Part shown: positions 44,947 through 53,517 of the stretch, piece after piece
How the letters are laid out: the number at the start of each line of letters is the position of its first letter
Position numbering within the stretch: position 1 is the first letter of the stretch
Notes under the pieces: model-generated
Told to the model about the DNA's origin: nothing
What the model saw: only the letters and a program-made list of their open reading frames with translations
Databases searched by the model: none
Assembly: GCF_000971055.1 (NCBI RefSeq)
Contig: NZ_LARW01000108.1
Span: 58,409 to 122,408, forward strand
DNA: 64,000 nucleotides
Direction: 5' to 3'
Source of the DNA: Sphingomonas sp. SRS2
Lineage (GTDB): Bacteria; Pseudomonadota; Alphaproteobacteria; Sphingomonadales; Sphingomonadaceae
Translations under genes and position numbers: made by a program

Positions 44947-46764
44947 CTATTCCAGGTCTGGCAGCGAAGGCAGGGCGCACATGAGCCGTTCGGCGTCTGG
45001 CATCATCTCGGGCGGGAATGCCGGTAGCAGGTCTTGCGTCAGCACCTGAAGGCTGGGCGCGTAAAAGAGGCCGAACCGGATCGGGTCGATCCGCTCCCGC
45101 GCAGCTTCAAGATGCCAGGTGGCCTGGACGATCCGCGCGAGATGATCCGGGTCGATCGGGACGATCAGGCCCGGACAGGCAAGGCAGCCTCCCAGTTTCG
45201 GGCACACGCGACCAGGATGGGCATGTCCGCTGTCAGTCGGGCGAAGGCAGTCGTGGCCGAACAGCGCCGTCACCGGCGCGCCGGTATCCGCGCCTCTATG
45301 TTGCGAGCGATCCGAGATTGTCTCGCCGCGGACCCATGTGATCATCAGCGCCTGAAGTCGTGCGATCGTATCGCGTTCGAGGCGGCGAACGGCATCGCCG
45401 TCGACGTAGATATCTGTGGTGGCGACACTCGCATGATTAAGGACCGCCTTGGCCGCCATGATGTCGCCCTGCGATGCAGTATAATGGGCGCTTGCCATGC
45501 TGCTGCGGAACAGCTTGGGCGAGAAGTCGGGAAGCAGCGCACGAGGCTTTTCGGGATGCGCTTCGTTCCACGAGGCGATTGCAGCGTTCTGGCGCTCGTA
45601 GAAGCGCAACATTGCCGATCGCAACGTGGCCTGCACGATATGGCCGGCGTGATGATCACGCTCGAGGCGGCCAGTCGTCATGAGGAAGCGATGCAGGAAC
45701 AGCCGATCGCGCCTGGACGGTTCCACATGCGGCAACAACGGCGCCGTCATCGCAAGGAGCTTTTCTATCAGGCGAGGCGCCGCATAGGGCCGGCGATTGT
45801 CGAATGACCGCCGTTGCATGCGTTTCACCCTACCGCCGGCGCGGGGTTTCACCCACTCTACCATGACGCGATGCCGCTCGAGCGGATGGGGCACCAGGCA
45901 GTCGCGCTTGATCTGGCGTAGCGGACCGGCATTTGCCGCCGTCTGGATCAGCAGCACGATATAGAACGCAACCAGCGTGTCGGTCGTGAGGTGGAGATAG
46001 CTTTCCAGCTCACGGAACCCGCCTGCGTCGGCGATCCGCTGCCGATCGGGCTTGTTAAGGTCCGAGCCTCGGGCGGGCGGCATGACGCCGTGGCCGAGGC
46101 GGTGGAGCTTCCATATCCAGCGATCCCGTTCGGCGGTCCGGCCACCATGGAGCGGCAAGTTCGGAAGAGCGACGATGGTTTGCCCGTGCTGGAACTTGTC
46201 CCAGGCAGTGTCGATCTCGGCATAGCAGACTGCCAGCAGGGCACGCATTGCGGAGGTCGTCAGCCTGTCTTGCGGTAGCCGCTGGACGCCGGCGAGCGGG
46301 ATCGCATTGTTGGGAACGGCGAAGCCCGGTGCGAACAAGCCGGGATTGTCCGCGATCGCGCGCTTAAGGACCGGCCGGATCATACCGAGCTGACCGGATT
46401 GCGACTGGACGCCACGCCTGCGCCCGTTGGTGGGCCTCGCCAGCCATGTAATGAACCGGCGGATCGTCGCCGTATCGAGATCGACCGCGCGCCTGACACG
46501 CCCATCTTCGCACAGGAACCTGCCGAACACGCGGAGCGCGAACCAGCGTGAGGTGCGGGTGGCGGCGCTGGACGCCACATCATGATCGCGGAAGGCACGC
46601 GAGATAGCTGCGCTGATGTCGTCCGGCATTCCGAGCAGCGCCGGGTTGAAGCGTTGGACGATCCTGCCCCATTCGTCGCGGAACTGGATTTCGGCGATCT
46701 CCGCCGGATGGTCCGCCGGCGTCGGTTCGAGCCGAAGCGTCCGATCGAGGCGGCTCCTAGCCAT
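44947..46764 (-). CDS. Tyrosine recombinase, TnpB-like, second in tandem
   Basis: The 605-residue protein has the C-terminal catalytic region LFRSSMASAHYTASQ, then VLNHASVATTDIYVDGD with the HxxxxTxxxY pattern. The first-Arg segment reads ANAGPLRQIKRD. A Cys-rich stretch (CPKLGGCLACPG) follows the catalytic domain, as in the third recombinase. Its ATG overlaps the tnpA-like stop by eight bases. Two TnpB-like enzymes in one element is unusual. Confidence 0.85.
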   Translation of the reverse strand: MARSRLDRTLRLEPTPADHPAEIAEIQFRDEWGRIVQRFNPALLGMPDDISAAISRAFRDHDVASSAATRTSRWFALRVFGRFLCEDGRVRRAVDLDTATIRRFITWLARPTNGRRRGVQSQSGQLGMIRPVLKRAIADNPGLFAPGFAVPNNAIPLAGVQRLPQDRLTTSAMRALLAVCYAEIDTAWDKFQHGQTIVALPNLPLHGGRTAERDRWIWKLHRLGHGVMPPARGSDLNKPDRQRIADAGGFRELESYLHLTTDTLVAFYIVLLIQTAANAGPLRQIKRDCLVPHPLERHRVMVEWVKPRAGGRVKRMQRRSFDNRRPYAAPRLIEKLLAMTAPLLPHVEPSRRDRLFLHRFLMTTGRLERDHHAGHIVQATLRSAMLRFYERQNAAIASWNEAHPEKPRALLPDFSPKLFRSSMASAHYTASQGDIMAAKAVLNHASVATTDIYVDGDAVRRLERDTIARLQALMITWVRGETISDRSQHRGADTGAPVTALFGHDCLRPTDSGHAHPGRVCPKLGGCLACPGLIVPIDPDHLARIVQATWHLEAARERIDPIRFGLFYAPSLQVLTQDLLPAFPPEMMPDAERLMCALPSLPDLE

Positions 46765-47890
46765 CGGCCGGGATCAGCTCGCCATAGAGATAGGCGAGGC
46801 TTTCGCTCAGGTCGCGCTCGTGCAGTTCGACACAGCGCAGATAGATCGCCGTCGTCGTGATCGAAGCGTGGCCGAGCAGCACCTGCACGACCTTGAGCGG
46901 GTTGAGGTCGGGATTGGTGCGGGCCTGGACCTGGAGACGGGCCAGCATCGCCATCGCAAAGGTGTGCCGGAGCCAGTGCAGTGTGCCCTGCAGCCCGGAA
47001 GCGGCAAACGCTTCGGCAAGCTGCGCCGTCAGGAGCTTGCGCGTCATCGCCCGTCCATGCTCGTTCAGCAGGAGATTGGACGGCGCGCGGTAGCGCCGGT
47101 CGGAACGGCGGATACGGCGGACGATCCGGGCGCGTTCCTCGCCGATATACCAGTGCGTATGATCGAGCAGCCGAAGCGGCGGATAGGCCGTCCTTGGCCG
47201 GTCGCCCTTGGTGATATGCAGCGGCACGCCGACCAGCGGATCGCTATCGAGGTCGAGCGGCCAGCTATCAGGGATCTGACCGACGGCGAGCGCGCAAAGT
47301 TCCTTGCGCCGCAGACCCGCTCCGAGCGCCCATTGCGCGGCAAGTCGCGCAGTCGGCCTGAGATGCGCGAACAGCCGCGCCAGTTCGTCGGCGCGCAACG
47401 GCCGCGGCAACTTTTCAGGGCGCGAGACGATCAGCTCGTTGACTTGGCGCCGCTGGAAGCCTGGGCGATAGGCACCATCAAGCATCAGCGTCATCTTCTC
47501 GGTCAACCGGAACGGGCAATGGTCGATCAGCCCTCGGTCGAGCGCCCAACCATAGAAGCGGCAGACGGTCGAGACACGCGCATTGATTGTGGTCCGGGCA
47601 TAAGGCCGCCCGGTATGCGTGCTGGGATTCTCCAGCATCCGGTTGCGATAAGCAGCGATGACACGCTCATCGGCCTCGCGCCATTCGATCCCCGATTGTT
47701 CGAGCGAGTCGAACCAGTCGTGGAGATGTTCGCCATAGGTCCGGACGGTTTCAGACGCCTGCGCGCGGCCGCTCAGTTCGGCGTGCTCCATGAGCCAGAC
47801 GAAGGCAGGCTCGATGATCGCCATGTCGGCGTCGAACAGGATCGGGAAGCCAAGTGGGACATTGGGCATGCCAGAGAATGCCCGAATCAT
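46757..47890 (-). CDS. Tyrosine recombinase, TnpA-like, first in tandem
   Basis: The protein (377 residues from ATG 47890) has the textbook catalytic set: GAGLRRKELCAL, LHWLRHTFAMAML and VLLGHASITTTAIYLRC, giving R, HxxR, H and Y. It is close in length to Tn554 TnpA (about 360). First gene of the leftward transposition operon. It is divergent from the cargo operon across about 210 bases (47891-48099), which should hold both promoters. ATG 47899 is an alternative. Confidence 0.9.
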   Translation of the reverse strand: MIRAFSGMPNVPLGFPILFDADMAIIEPAFVWLMEHAELSGRAQASETVRTYGEHLHDWFDSLEQSGIEWREADERVIAAYRNRMLENPSTHTGRPYARTTINARVSTVCRFYGWALDRGLIDHCPFRLTEKMTLMLDGAYRPGFQRRQVNELIVSRPEKLPRPLRADELARLFAHLRPTARLAAQWALGAGLRRKELCALAVGQIPDSWPLDLDSDPLVGVPLHITKGDRPRTAYPPLRLLDHTHWYIGEERARIVRRIRRSDRRYRAPSNLLLNEHGRAMTRKLLTAQLAEAFAASGLQGTLHWLRHTFAMAMLARLQVQARTNPDLNPLKVVQVLLGHASITTTAIYLRCVELHERDLSESLAYLYGELIPADG

Positions 47891-48099
47891 TGATACCACG
47901 GGCTATCTCCCTCGCCCGCACAGATGCGATTTCGAAAGTAGCGCAATATGGCCGGTTTGACCGACCCATTTCGATGGAATGGGCGGTTTCCTCGTCATGT
48001 CGAAGGGTGTCGTTGCGACTCGACACCAACCACTCACCGTGGCTGCTGACACTTGGCTCCCGCCTTGATATGAGTGAACGATGATCGAGGGGGGAAGTG

Positions 48100-48588
48100 G
48101 TGGCACGTCGGGTATTCTTTAGCTTTCACTATGACCGTGACGTTCGACGGGTCGTGCAAGTCCGCAATTCCTGGGTGGTTCGGCCCGGTGGCGAAGCCCA
48201 GCCCTTCTATGACAAGGCAGAGTTCGAAGAGGCGAAGAAACGAGCGGGCGGCATAGAAAAATGGATCGAGGAGCAGCTCAAAGGTACGTCCGTGACTGTG
48301 GTGCTGTTTGGCGCGGAGACGTATGACCGTGAATGGGTCCGGCACGAGATCAAGAGAAGCTACGAGCTTGGAAAAGGGCTCTTGGCCATCGACATCCATA
48401 GCGTAAAAGATCCGCAACTTGGGATTGATCGTCAGGGGACCAACCCACTCAGCTATTTTACAATTAAGCAGAATGGCCGGGATGTTCCGCTTTCGAACCT
48501 ATACGGGGCGTATGATTGGGTTCGGGATAACGGCTATGTCAACATGCCGGCTTGGATTGAAACTGCAGCAAAGGCGGCCGGTCGCTGA
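48100..48588 (+). CDS. ThsB-like TIR (DUF1863-type) protein
   Basis: The 162-residue protein starts at GTG 48100 (MARRVFFSFHYDRDV), chosen because the paralogue at 51528 begins the same way and AGGGGGG lies upstream. It shows the DUF1863/ThsB pattern: VFFSFHYDRDVRRVVQVRNS, SVTVVLFGAETYDREWV, then HEIKRSYELGKG with Glu83 as candidate catalytic residue, and GTNPLSYF. Thoeris ThsB proteins sense phage and convert NAD+ into a cyclic ADP-ribose isomer. First gene of a plus-strand cargo operon. Confidence 0.85.
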   Translation: MARRVFFSFHYDRDVRRVVQVRNSWVVRPGGEAQPFYDKAEFEEAKKRAGGIEKWIEEQLKGTSVTVVLFGAETYDREWVRHEIKRSYELGKGLLAIDIHSVKDPQLGIDRQGTNPLSYFTIKQNGRDVPLSNLYGAYDWVRDNGYVNMPAWIETAAKAAGR

Positions 48589-48593
48589 CATCA

Positions 48594-49754
48594 ATGAGTA
48601 TCTATGAATTGGCCATACTTGGCGCCGTAACGCCCGGGGATCGCGCAACACTAACCGCGACGCTCGCCGATATCGTTTCCGACTTCGGATTGACGTTGGG
48701 CGACGATGTAGTTGTGCATAATGCGGACACGCTGAGCGGACGACACAAACCAGCAGCATTCGCATGTGCGTATTTCGGAGGAAACGCCCAACAAGATCTG
48801 GAGGCGGCCCAGGAACTCATCCGAGCGAGCGCGCCCATCATTCCCACGATCGCCGCCGGCGCAGACTTCAATGTTCACATCCCCCAGTTTCTCCAGCCCA
48901 TCAACGGGCTAACGCGGCGCGCTGACGATCCAGCGATGACCGAACTCGCATCGGCGATGCTGGAATGCGTTGGCCTGCTCCGCCGACAGCGACGGGTATT
49001 TGTCAGCTATCGACGCGTTGAATCCCGAGCAGCTGCGTTGCAACTCCACGATCTCCTCGCATCCCGCGGATTCGACGTTTTCCTGGACACACACGATATT
49101 AGGCCCGGCGATCCGTTCCAAGATGTGCTTTGGCACAGGCTCGTCGATTCTGATGTTATGGTTATGCTCGACACTCCAACTTATTTTGATAGCCGATGGA
49201 CGCGACAAGAAATAGGAAGAGCACGCGCAAAGGAGATTCAAGTTCTTCGTGTCATTTGGCCTGCACATACACCGAACAAGCTGACTGATCTTGCAGAGAC
49301 CATTTATCTTGATCCAGAAGAACTCGAGGGGGCGGATGGACCGATAGTAGCAAAAACGGCCGATGCAATCGTTCTTGAGGTGGAACGGCTACGAAGCCGA
49401 AGCATCGCATCTCGATATATGTCGATAACCGGCAAGCTTCGCGCTGACGTCGAAAAAATTGGAGCATCGGTGGAAGGCGTCGGCGCACACCGAGCTGTCG
49501 CTGTGCGATTGCTGGATGGTCAAAAGATTTGGGCATATCCGATTGTTGGAATCCCCACGGCCGAAATTTTGAACGATGTGGCCGATAAGGCGCGACGAGC
49601 GGAACAGCAGGAGATACCGGTACTGGTCTACGATCATATCGGCATCCGTGATGCATGGAATGCCCACCTACGATGGCTTGGAGAGCATATTCTCGCGGTC
49701 CGCACGGTTAAGGTTTCCGAAGCCGGATGGGCTCTCGCAGCATGGGAGAATTGA
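48594..49754 (+). CDS. Three-part TIR-domain protein
   Basis: The 386-residue protein has an N-terminal domain of about 125 residues that I do not recognise (MSIYELAILGAVTPGD...), a TIR domain at about 133-255 (RVFVSYRRVESRAAALQLHD, then FLDTHDIRPGD, then RWTRQEIGRA with Glu206), and a C-terminal alpha/beta extension. It starts five bases after the first TIR gene and ends two bases before the SLOG gene. The N-terminal part may be a nucleotide-binding or sensing domain. The TIR call is firm. Confidence 0.85.
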   Translation: MSIYELAILGAVTPGDRATLTATLADIVSDFGLTLGDDVVVHNADTLSGRHKPAAFACAYFGGNAQQDLEAAQELIRASAPIIPTIAAGADFNVHIPQFLQPINGLTRRADDPAMTELASAMLECVGLLRRQRRVFVSYRRVESRAAALQLHDLLASRGFDVFLDTHDIRPGDPFQDVLWHRLVDSDVMVMLDTPTYFDSRWTRQEIGRARAKEIQVLRVIWPAHTPNKLTDLAETIYLDPEELEGADGPIVAKTADAIVLEVERLRSRSIASRYMSITGKLRADVEKIGASVEGVGAHRAVAVRLLDGQKIWAYPIVGIPTAEILNDVADKARRAEQQEIPVLVYDHIGIRDAWNAHLRWLGEHILAVRTVKVSEAGWALAAWEN

Positions 49755-49756
49755 CC

Positions 49757-50413
49757 ATGGCTGAGGCCATTTTCCTATCGGCAGGTGTGCCAGATCCGAA
49801 GCGAGGGCCACAATATGCGGCGACCGCCGACACTGTCGCGATTACGGCCGCAGTTTCCGCTTTGGTGCACGTCACACTTGGTCGCAGACTTCTTGTTTGG
49901 GGTGGACAACCCGCAATCACACCGATGATCTGGGTGGTCTCTCAAGACATCGGAGTAAATTACGGACATTGGGTACGGCTCTATCAGTCCCGCCATTTCG
50001 AGGATGAATTCCCCGAGGACAACGAGCGATTCAATAACGTGATTTATACAGACGAGGTTGAGAAGGATCGGGAGAAGAGCCTGCTTGCCATGCGCGAGCG
50101 CATGTTTTCCGAACACAAGTTCAAAGCAGCGGTATTCATTGGTGGTATGGGTGGGATCGTACAAGAGTACGAAATGTTTCGACGCCTGCAACCAGAGGCT
50201 GCAGTGATACCAGTAATCTCCACGGGCGGCGCGACGCTTGAAGTGGGGGCGCAAGTTGGGTCTCTAGCGCCCGACCTAGCGGAAGACCGAGACTATGTTG
50301 CGTTATTTCACCGCCACCTTGACGTTTCCGTCCGAGAGGAGCGCTTCGAAAGCCCGGCCCTCCAACCGGCTGTCGTTGAGGAGCGATTTTGGCAGCCCCC
50401 TGCCACTGCTTAA
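49757..50413 (+). CDS. Stand-alone SLOG-like protein of the TIR cassette
   Basis: The 218-residue protein from ATG 49757 (GGGAG upstream) has a Rossmann-like SLOG pattern: AIFLSAGVPDPKRGPQY, RRLLVWGGQPAIT, AAVFIGGMGGIVQEYEMF and IPVISTGGATLE. In Thoeris ThsA the SLOG domain binds the cyclic ADP-ribose signal and is fused to a Sir2 NADase. Here there is no Sir2, membrane or nuclease domain in the protein, so the effector is missing or unusual. It is immediately downstream of the TIR gene. Confidence 0.75.
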   Translation: MAEAIFLSAGVPDPKRGPQYAATADTVAITAAVSALVHVTLGRRLLVWGGQPAITPMIWVVSQDIGVNYGHWVRLYQSRHFEDEFPEDNERFNNVIYTDEVEKDREKSLLAMRERMFSEHKFKAAVFIGGMGGIVQEYEMFRRLQPEAAVIPVISTGGATLEVGAQVGSLAPDLAEDRDYVALFHRHLDVSVREERFESPALQPAVVEERFWQPPATA

Positions 50414-50429
50414 ACGGGGTGGGAACTCA

Positions 50430-50984
50430 TCATTCGCCAGCCAGCCATTCGCTGAGCTCCGTAGCTGTGTTCCTTTTCTCGTCGAGAACCATCCAGACAC
50501 GCTTTTGATGACCCTGTAGATCCCCCCAGACAATGCGGCGGTATAATCCCAGATACTCCCACGATGCCCATGCTTGCTCATGCGAGCTGTCGGATGCCGG
50601 GAACAGCGCGATCTTCGTCAGCCCCTTATACCCATCGGCCACGCCTAACTCCCAGGGCACCCAACGGCTGTCCTTGCTGTTCTTGCTTGCAAGAAGGACA
50701 AAGCGCTTGGTCTGGCGAATACGGCTCTTTAACAGCCCCGCCGTTTCCTCCGTCGTGTATGGGGGCATTTCCGGGTCGATTTCATCGACATAGACCCTGG
50801 CTCCGTGCCCTTCCAACACACGAATAGCGCCAACGACCAAATCATCATCTTTGCTTGAGTGCGAAAGAAATGTGGTGCCTGAGAGGCTACGAGAAGCAGC
50901 AGATTTTCTGAGACTTGCCTGTTCGCTAACATTTAACTTATCGGCAAAATTCCGAAGCTCGGATTTTGTAATGTATTCGATCAT
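50430..50984 (-). CDS. TIR-domain protein with helical N-terminus
   Basis: The 184-residue protein has about 35 helical residues, then a TIR domain: TTFLSHSSKDDDLVVGAIRV, GARVYVDEIDPEMPP, KRFVLLASKNSKDSRWVPWE with Glu112 in WELGVAD. It fits the short ThsB-like TIR class that accompanies phage sensing. It is convergent with the SLOG gene (16 bases between stops) and downstream of the second DUF1863-type gene. Confidence 0.85.
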   Translation of the reverse strand: MIEYITKSELRNFADKLNVSEQASLRKSAASRSLSGTTFLSHSSKDDDLVVGAIRVLEGHGARVYVDEIDPEMPPYTTEETAGLLKSRIRQTKRFVLLASKNSKDSRWVPWELGVADGYKGLTKIALFPASDSSHEQAWASWEYLGLYRRIVWGDLQGHQKRVWMVLDEKRNTATELSEWLAGE

Positions 50985-51030
50985 AATCGAAACTCTATCA
51001 TCGAATATCGCACGAATTCACGGAGTTCCA

Positions 51031-51528
51031 TCAGTTCTTTGAGCGGATCGCTATCGCGTCCTCAATCCAGCTCTCGATCCCGTTTTTGATCGAATCATAG
51101 ACTGCCTTGCTATCTGTGCCTGAAGGGGTGACCAGCTTCGCTATGGACGATAGCTTTTTCCCGGTATTTCCATAGCCGACTTCGTCAAACGGATTGCTAC
51201 CAGCCGCGCACGAATTCCCGTCGTGGCCGAGAAGTTTGTTTATCCGAATGCCGACCACTCCTTTGCCGGCATCCCAGCCTTTAACGATCTCGCGGACTAC
51301 CCAAGGGCGGCTCGCTGTTTCAGAACCGACAAGCACCACCACACAGCTCTTGCCGTACATGTTGTCATCGATCCATTCTTCGATGGAGGCCTTGCCCTTC
51401 CGCTTGACCTCTTCCCACGCATTCGCGGTGCAAAGAGTCTGCCCTTCAAGAGCACCGATGTTACGCACTTGCTGGGTGCGCCAAAAATCGTTCGCGAAGT
51501 GGAAACTGAAGAAAACGCGCCGCGCCAT
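51031..51528 (-). CDS. Second ThsB-like TIR (DUF1863-type) protein
   Basis: The 165-residue protein from ATG 51528 (AAAGGGGG upstream) begins MARRVFFSFHFANDFWRTQQ and has VVVLVGSETASRPWVVREIV with Glu80 and GSNPFDEVGYG. It is a diverged paralogue of the protein at 48100, read from the opposite side. Two DUF1863-type proteins plus two other TIR proteins in one cassette could widen phage recognition, as multiple ThsB genes do in known Thoeris loci. Confidence 0.85.
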   Translation of the reverse strand: MARRVFFSFHFANDFWRTQQVRNIGALEGQTLCTANAWEEVKRKGKASIEEWIDDNMYGKSCVVVLVGSETASRPWVVREIVKGWDAGKGVVGIRINKLLGHDGNSCAAGSNPFDEVGYGNTGKKLSSIAKLVTPSGTDSKAVYDSIKNGIESWIEDAIAIRSKN

Positions 51529-51674
51529 AAGGCCCCCTTTTGTTCTCCGGTCTTCTACAAGCCCAGGCTTTGTTTCGCCAGTGAAATCGATCCTGAAATG
51601 ATCTGCTCGCGAATGAAGTGCGGTAATTGAGTCCAAGCGGATTCATCCGGCAATCAGGCGTCGCTGCGCGACGC

Positions 51675-51733
51675 GAGTGACGGGCCGACCACCGCCAGCT
51701 CTTTGGGTTAGCGCGGCGGTCGGCCCGTCACTC
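51675..51733. repeat. 16-bp perfect inverted repeat near the transposon right end
   Basis: GAGTGACGGGCCGACC (51675-51690) and its complement (51718-51733) flank a 27-base loop that includes more pairing (CCGCC/GGCGG offset). It lies 30 bases inside the terminal repeat. It may be a recombinase-binding site or a barrier to transcription across the end. Confidence 0.6.
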
Positions 51734-51775
51734 ATCGCGAGCAAAAGAGACAGTCTCTGAAGCCGGACCTAACGA

Positions 51776-52177
51776 GCAACTATGGCGGCCAAGGCTTATG
51801 CTGGGCAAGGTCGCGTTCGTGAGAATGTTCGACAGCAACGAGTAATAGGGCGGCCAGTGCTTGAAGCGCTGTGGTATATAGCGGACGACTTCATAGCGGA
51901 TTCCCCGCGCGCGCATCCAAGCGGCGATCATCGTCTGATATTCGTAGGTCTCGGGCTTCTCGGAGCCGGTATCGGCGCTCAGGACAAGGTCCGGGGCCTC
52001 GCCGCGTGCGGCAAGCTCGATCAACAGGGCGGTACTGTCGACGCCGATACCATAAGCGAGAACGACCGGAGGTGGCTCGGCAACGCGGATATAATCCGGG
52101 CGGTGGGGGGAACAGAGGTCGTTCACCCGCTCCGCGGTGGTCGGGGGCGGCGTGCCGTGGGGAATGAGGCTGGTCAT
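51776..52177 (-). pseudogene. N-terminal part of the split PAPS-reductase-like gene
   Basis: The 134 codons from ATG 52177 (GGAG upstream) carry the nucleotide-binding loop AYGIGVDSTALLIEL, LVLSADTGSEKPETYEY and SLGRHSC, typical of the PAPS reductase/adenine-nucleotide alpha-hydrolase group. The frame runs into the transposon and stops at 51728 after 15 foreign codons. The remainder of the gene is at 41986-42588. Confidence 0.88.
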
Positions 52178-52245
52178 CGGCCGCTCCGGAACTTGAGCGC
52201 TTCCATCGCTCAAACCCGGACTTCCCCCTCCTCTTTCACCTCGGC
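52178..52245 (-). promoter_or_regulatory. Polypurine 5' leader with hairpin
   Basis: On the minus strand AAAGAGGAGGGGGAAG is followed by a hairpin TCCGGGTTTGAGCG/CGCTCAAGTTCCGGA whose 3' arm runs into the GGAG site of the split gene. It matches the polypurine leaders at 56093, 60230 and 61915. Confidence 0.5.
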
Positions 52246-52301
52246 GTAAGACGCCGCCGGTCTGGCGAGGCCGCTAAAAATGGCGTTCTCGGCCTTGGGG
52301 G

Positions 52302-52682
52302 TTATGAATCGTCGCCCGGCTGCCCCATCAGCACAACGAGGATGCTGGGCTTTTCGAGCATCGCGCTCTTGCGGCTGTCATAGTCGCGGCGGTCCTCGTG
52401 GCCGATCGTGAGGACGTCGAAGACGGGAGATCGACCGTTGTCGGCGTTGGGCACGGTCCAGCCCGCATCGTGGAACTGGACGTCGACGAAGCGGGCCGGA
52501 CCGCCCGTGCGGTGAGGACCGAAATAGAAGGTGATGCGCCTGCCCTCGGATGTCTTGGCGCTGATCGTGAAGCCGCCATCGGGAATGTCGATGGGCAGCG
52601 TCGGCACGCGGTTGAAGCGGGCGAAGCCGATCTTCTCGGCGTCTTCGCTGGTCATGATGGGAAGCGTGGTGATGTCAGCCAT
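52302..52682 (-). CDS. Conserved protein of unknown function
   Basis: The 126-residue protein begins MADITTLPIMTSEDAEKIGF and contains GGFTISAKTSEGRRITFYFG and ARFVDVQFHDAGWTVP. It seems beta-rich. I recognise no family. It lies 16 bases after the Mom-like gene on the same strand. Confidence 0.6.
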   Translation of the reverse strand: MADITTLPIMTSEDAEKIGFARFNRVPTLPIDIPDGGFTISAKTSEGRRITFYFGPHRTGGPARFVDVQFHDAGWTVPNADNGRSPVFDVLTIGHEDRRDYDSRKSAMLEKPSILVVLMGQPGDDS

Positions 52683-52698
52683 GGGAAATATCCTCGGT

Positions 52699-53499
52699 TC
52701 AGAAATGAAGGGGAAGGCTTAGGTGATCGGCCGGTAGCTCCTTCGGATAAGGTAGGCGGGGCAAACTGCGCCCGCGGCGGCGAGCCTCGCGGGTGAGCTC
52801 GAAGCAATATGTGTAGAGCCCGGCCTGGCGATGGCGGATCAGATGACGCTCGCGCTGCAGCCGCCAGAGCCATGCCGCTGGATCCTCGGCGATGCCGGGA
52901 CACGGCATGCCGAGGCGTACGAGCTGGTCGACCGCGCCTTCGTGGCCGCGCTCGCCCAGGCGGATCTTTGACAAGGTGCGTCCGGAGACCGTGACGCCGC
53001 CGGCGCGCAGCACGGTTCTCGGCCTCGTGACGCCGCGGTGCGCGCCGCTGAGCGCGCCATAGATCCGGCCGATGTGACCGGCCTGGGGATCGCTGTACGA
53101 AACTACGGCCTCGATGCCCGGGCGCTCGCGGCGCAGGTGACGAAAGGCCCGGCTGACGAAAAAGCTCTCGCCATTTTGCGGAACGCTGTCGGTCAGAATG
53201 AGGCGTGCGAGGACGCAGCCGCGCGCCGCTTCATCGAAGCCGGTATGGCGTGTGATGACGGCGTCGGTCGCGGGGACAGCGAAGACGGCGACGCCCTCGA
53301 GGGTGGCGCCGCGTCCGAACAGGCCGACGGCGACCTGAGCGGCGGGGTAGCTCGGCAGATAATGGTGGCGGGCAATGAAGGCCCGCGCAACGTGATGGTC
53401 GATCACTTCGACGCTATAGGCCTTGGGATCGATGACTATGAGATCGTGCGCCAATAAGGCGCGACGCTCGCGCCATCGCTGGCTGCGGGTCGTTTCCAT
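52699..53499 (-). CDS. Mom-like GNAT-fold DNA-modification candidate
   Basis: The 266-residue protein resembles phage Mu Mom: ARAFIARHHYLPSYP near residues 40-55, a central GNAT-like beta region (GVAVFAVPATDAVIT, LARLILTDSVPQNGESFF) and SYSDPQAGHIGRIYGAL, which recalls the Mom signature with Asp, Gly-His and a Tyr. Mom changes adenine to a carbamoylmethyl form and protects phage DNA from restriction. The C-terminal 100 residues are basic. The call rests on motif resemblance only. It would fit an antirestriction role on a conjugative element. Confidence 0.6.
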   Translation of the reverse strand: METTRSQRWRERRALLAHDLIVIDPKAYSVEVIDHHVARAFIARHHYLPSYPAAQVAVGLFGRGATLEGVAVFAVPATDAVITRHTGFDEAARGCVLARLILTDSVPQNGESFFVSRAFRHLRRERPGIEAVVSYSDPQAGHIGRIYGALSGAHRGVTRPRTVLRAGGVTVSGRTLSKIRLGERGHEGAVDQLVRLGMPCPGIAEDPAAWLWRLQRERHLIRHRQAGLYTYCFELTREARRRGRSLPRLPYPKELPADHLSLPLHF

Positions 53500-53517
53500 G
53501 TCGGGGATCCTCGAAAT

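Larger units (their letters stand above)
42589..51778. mobile_element. Tn554-like transposon with TIR/SLOG cargo
   Basis: The ends are inverted: TTAGGTCTGG at 42589-42598 and CCGGACCTAA at 51763-51772. GCA lies directly outside the left end (42586-42588) and recurs at 51776-51778. Deleting 42589-51778 (9,190 bp) rejoins the interrupted gene in frame as RHSCSLKW. The left half holds a TnpC-like gene and three tandem tyrosine recombinases; the right half holds five cargo genes. There is no DDE transposase and no long target duplication, both as expected for Tn554-type elements. A 16-bp perfect hairpin lies near the right end. Confidence 0.88.

Noticed and set aside
48100..51528. Canonical complete Thoeris locus
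   Set aside because: Several ThsB-like proteins are present, but no ThsA with Sir2-SLOG, Macro or membrane domains can be seen in the cassette.
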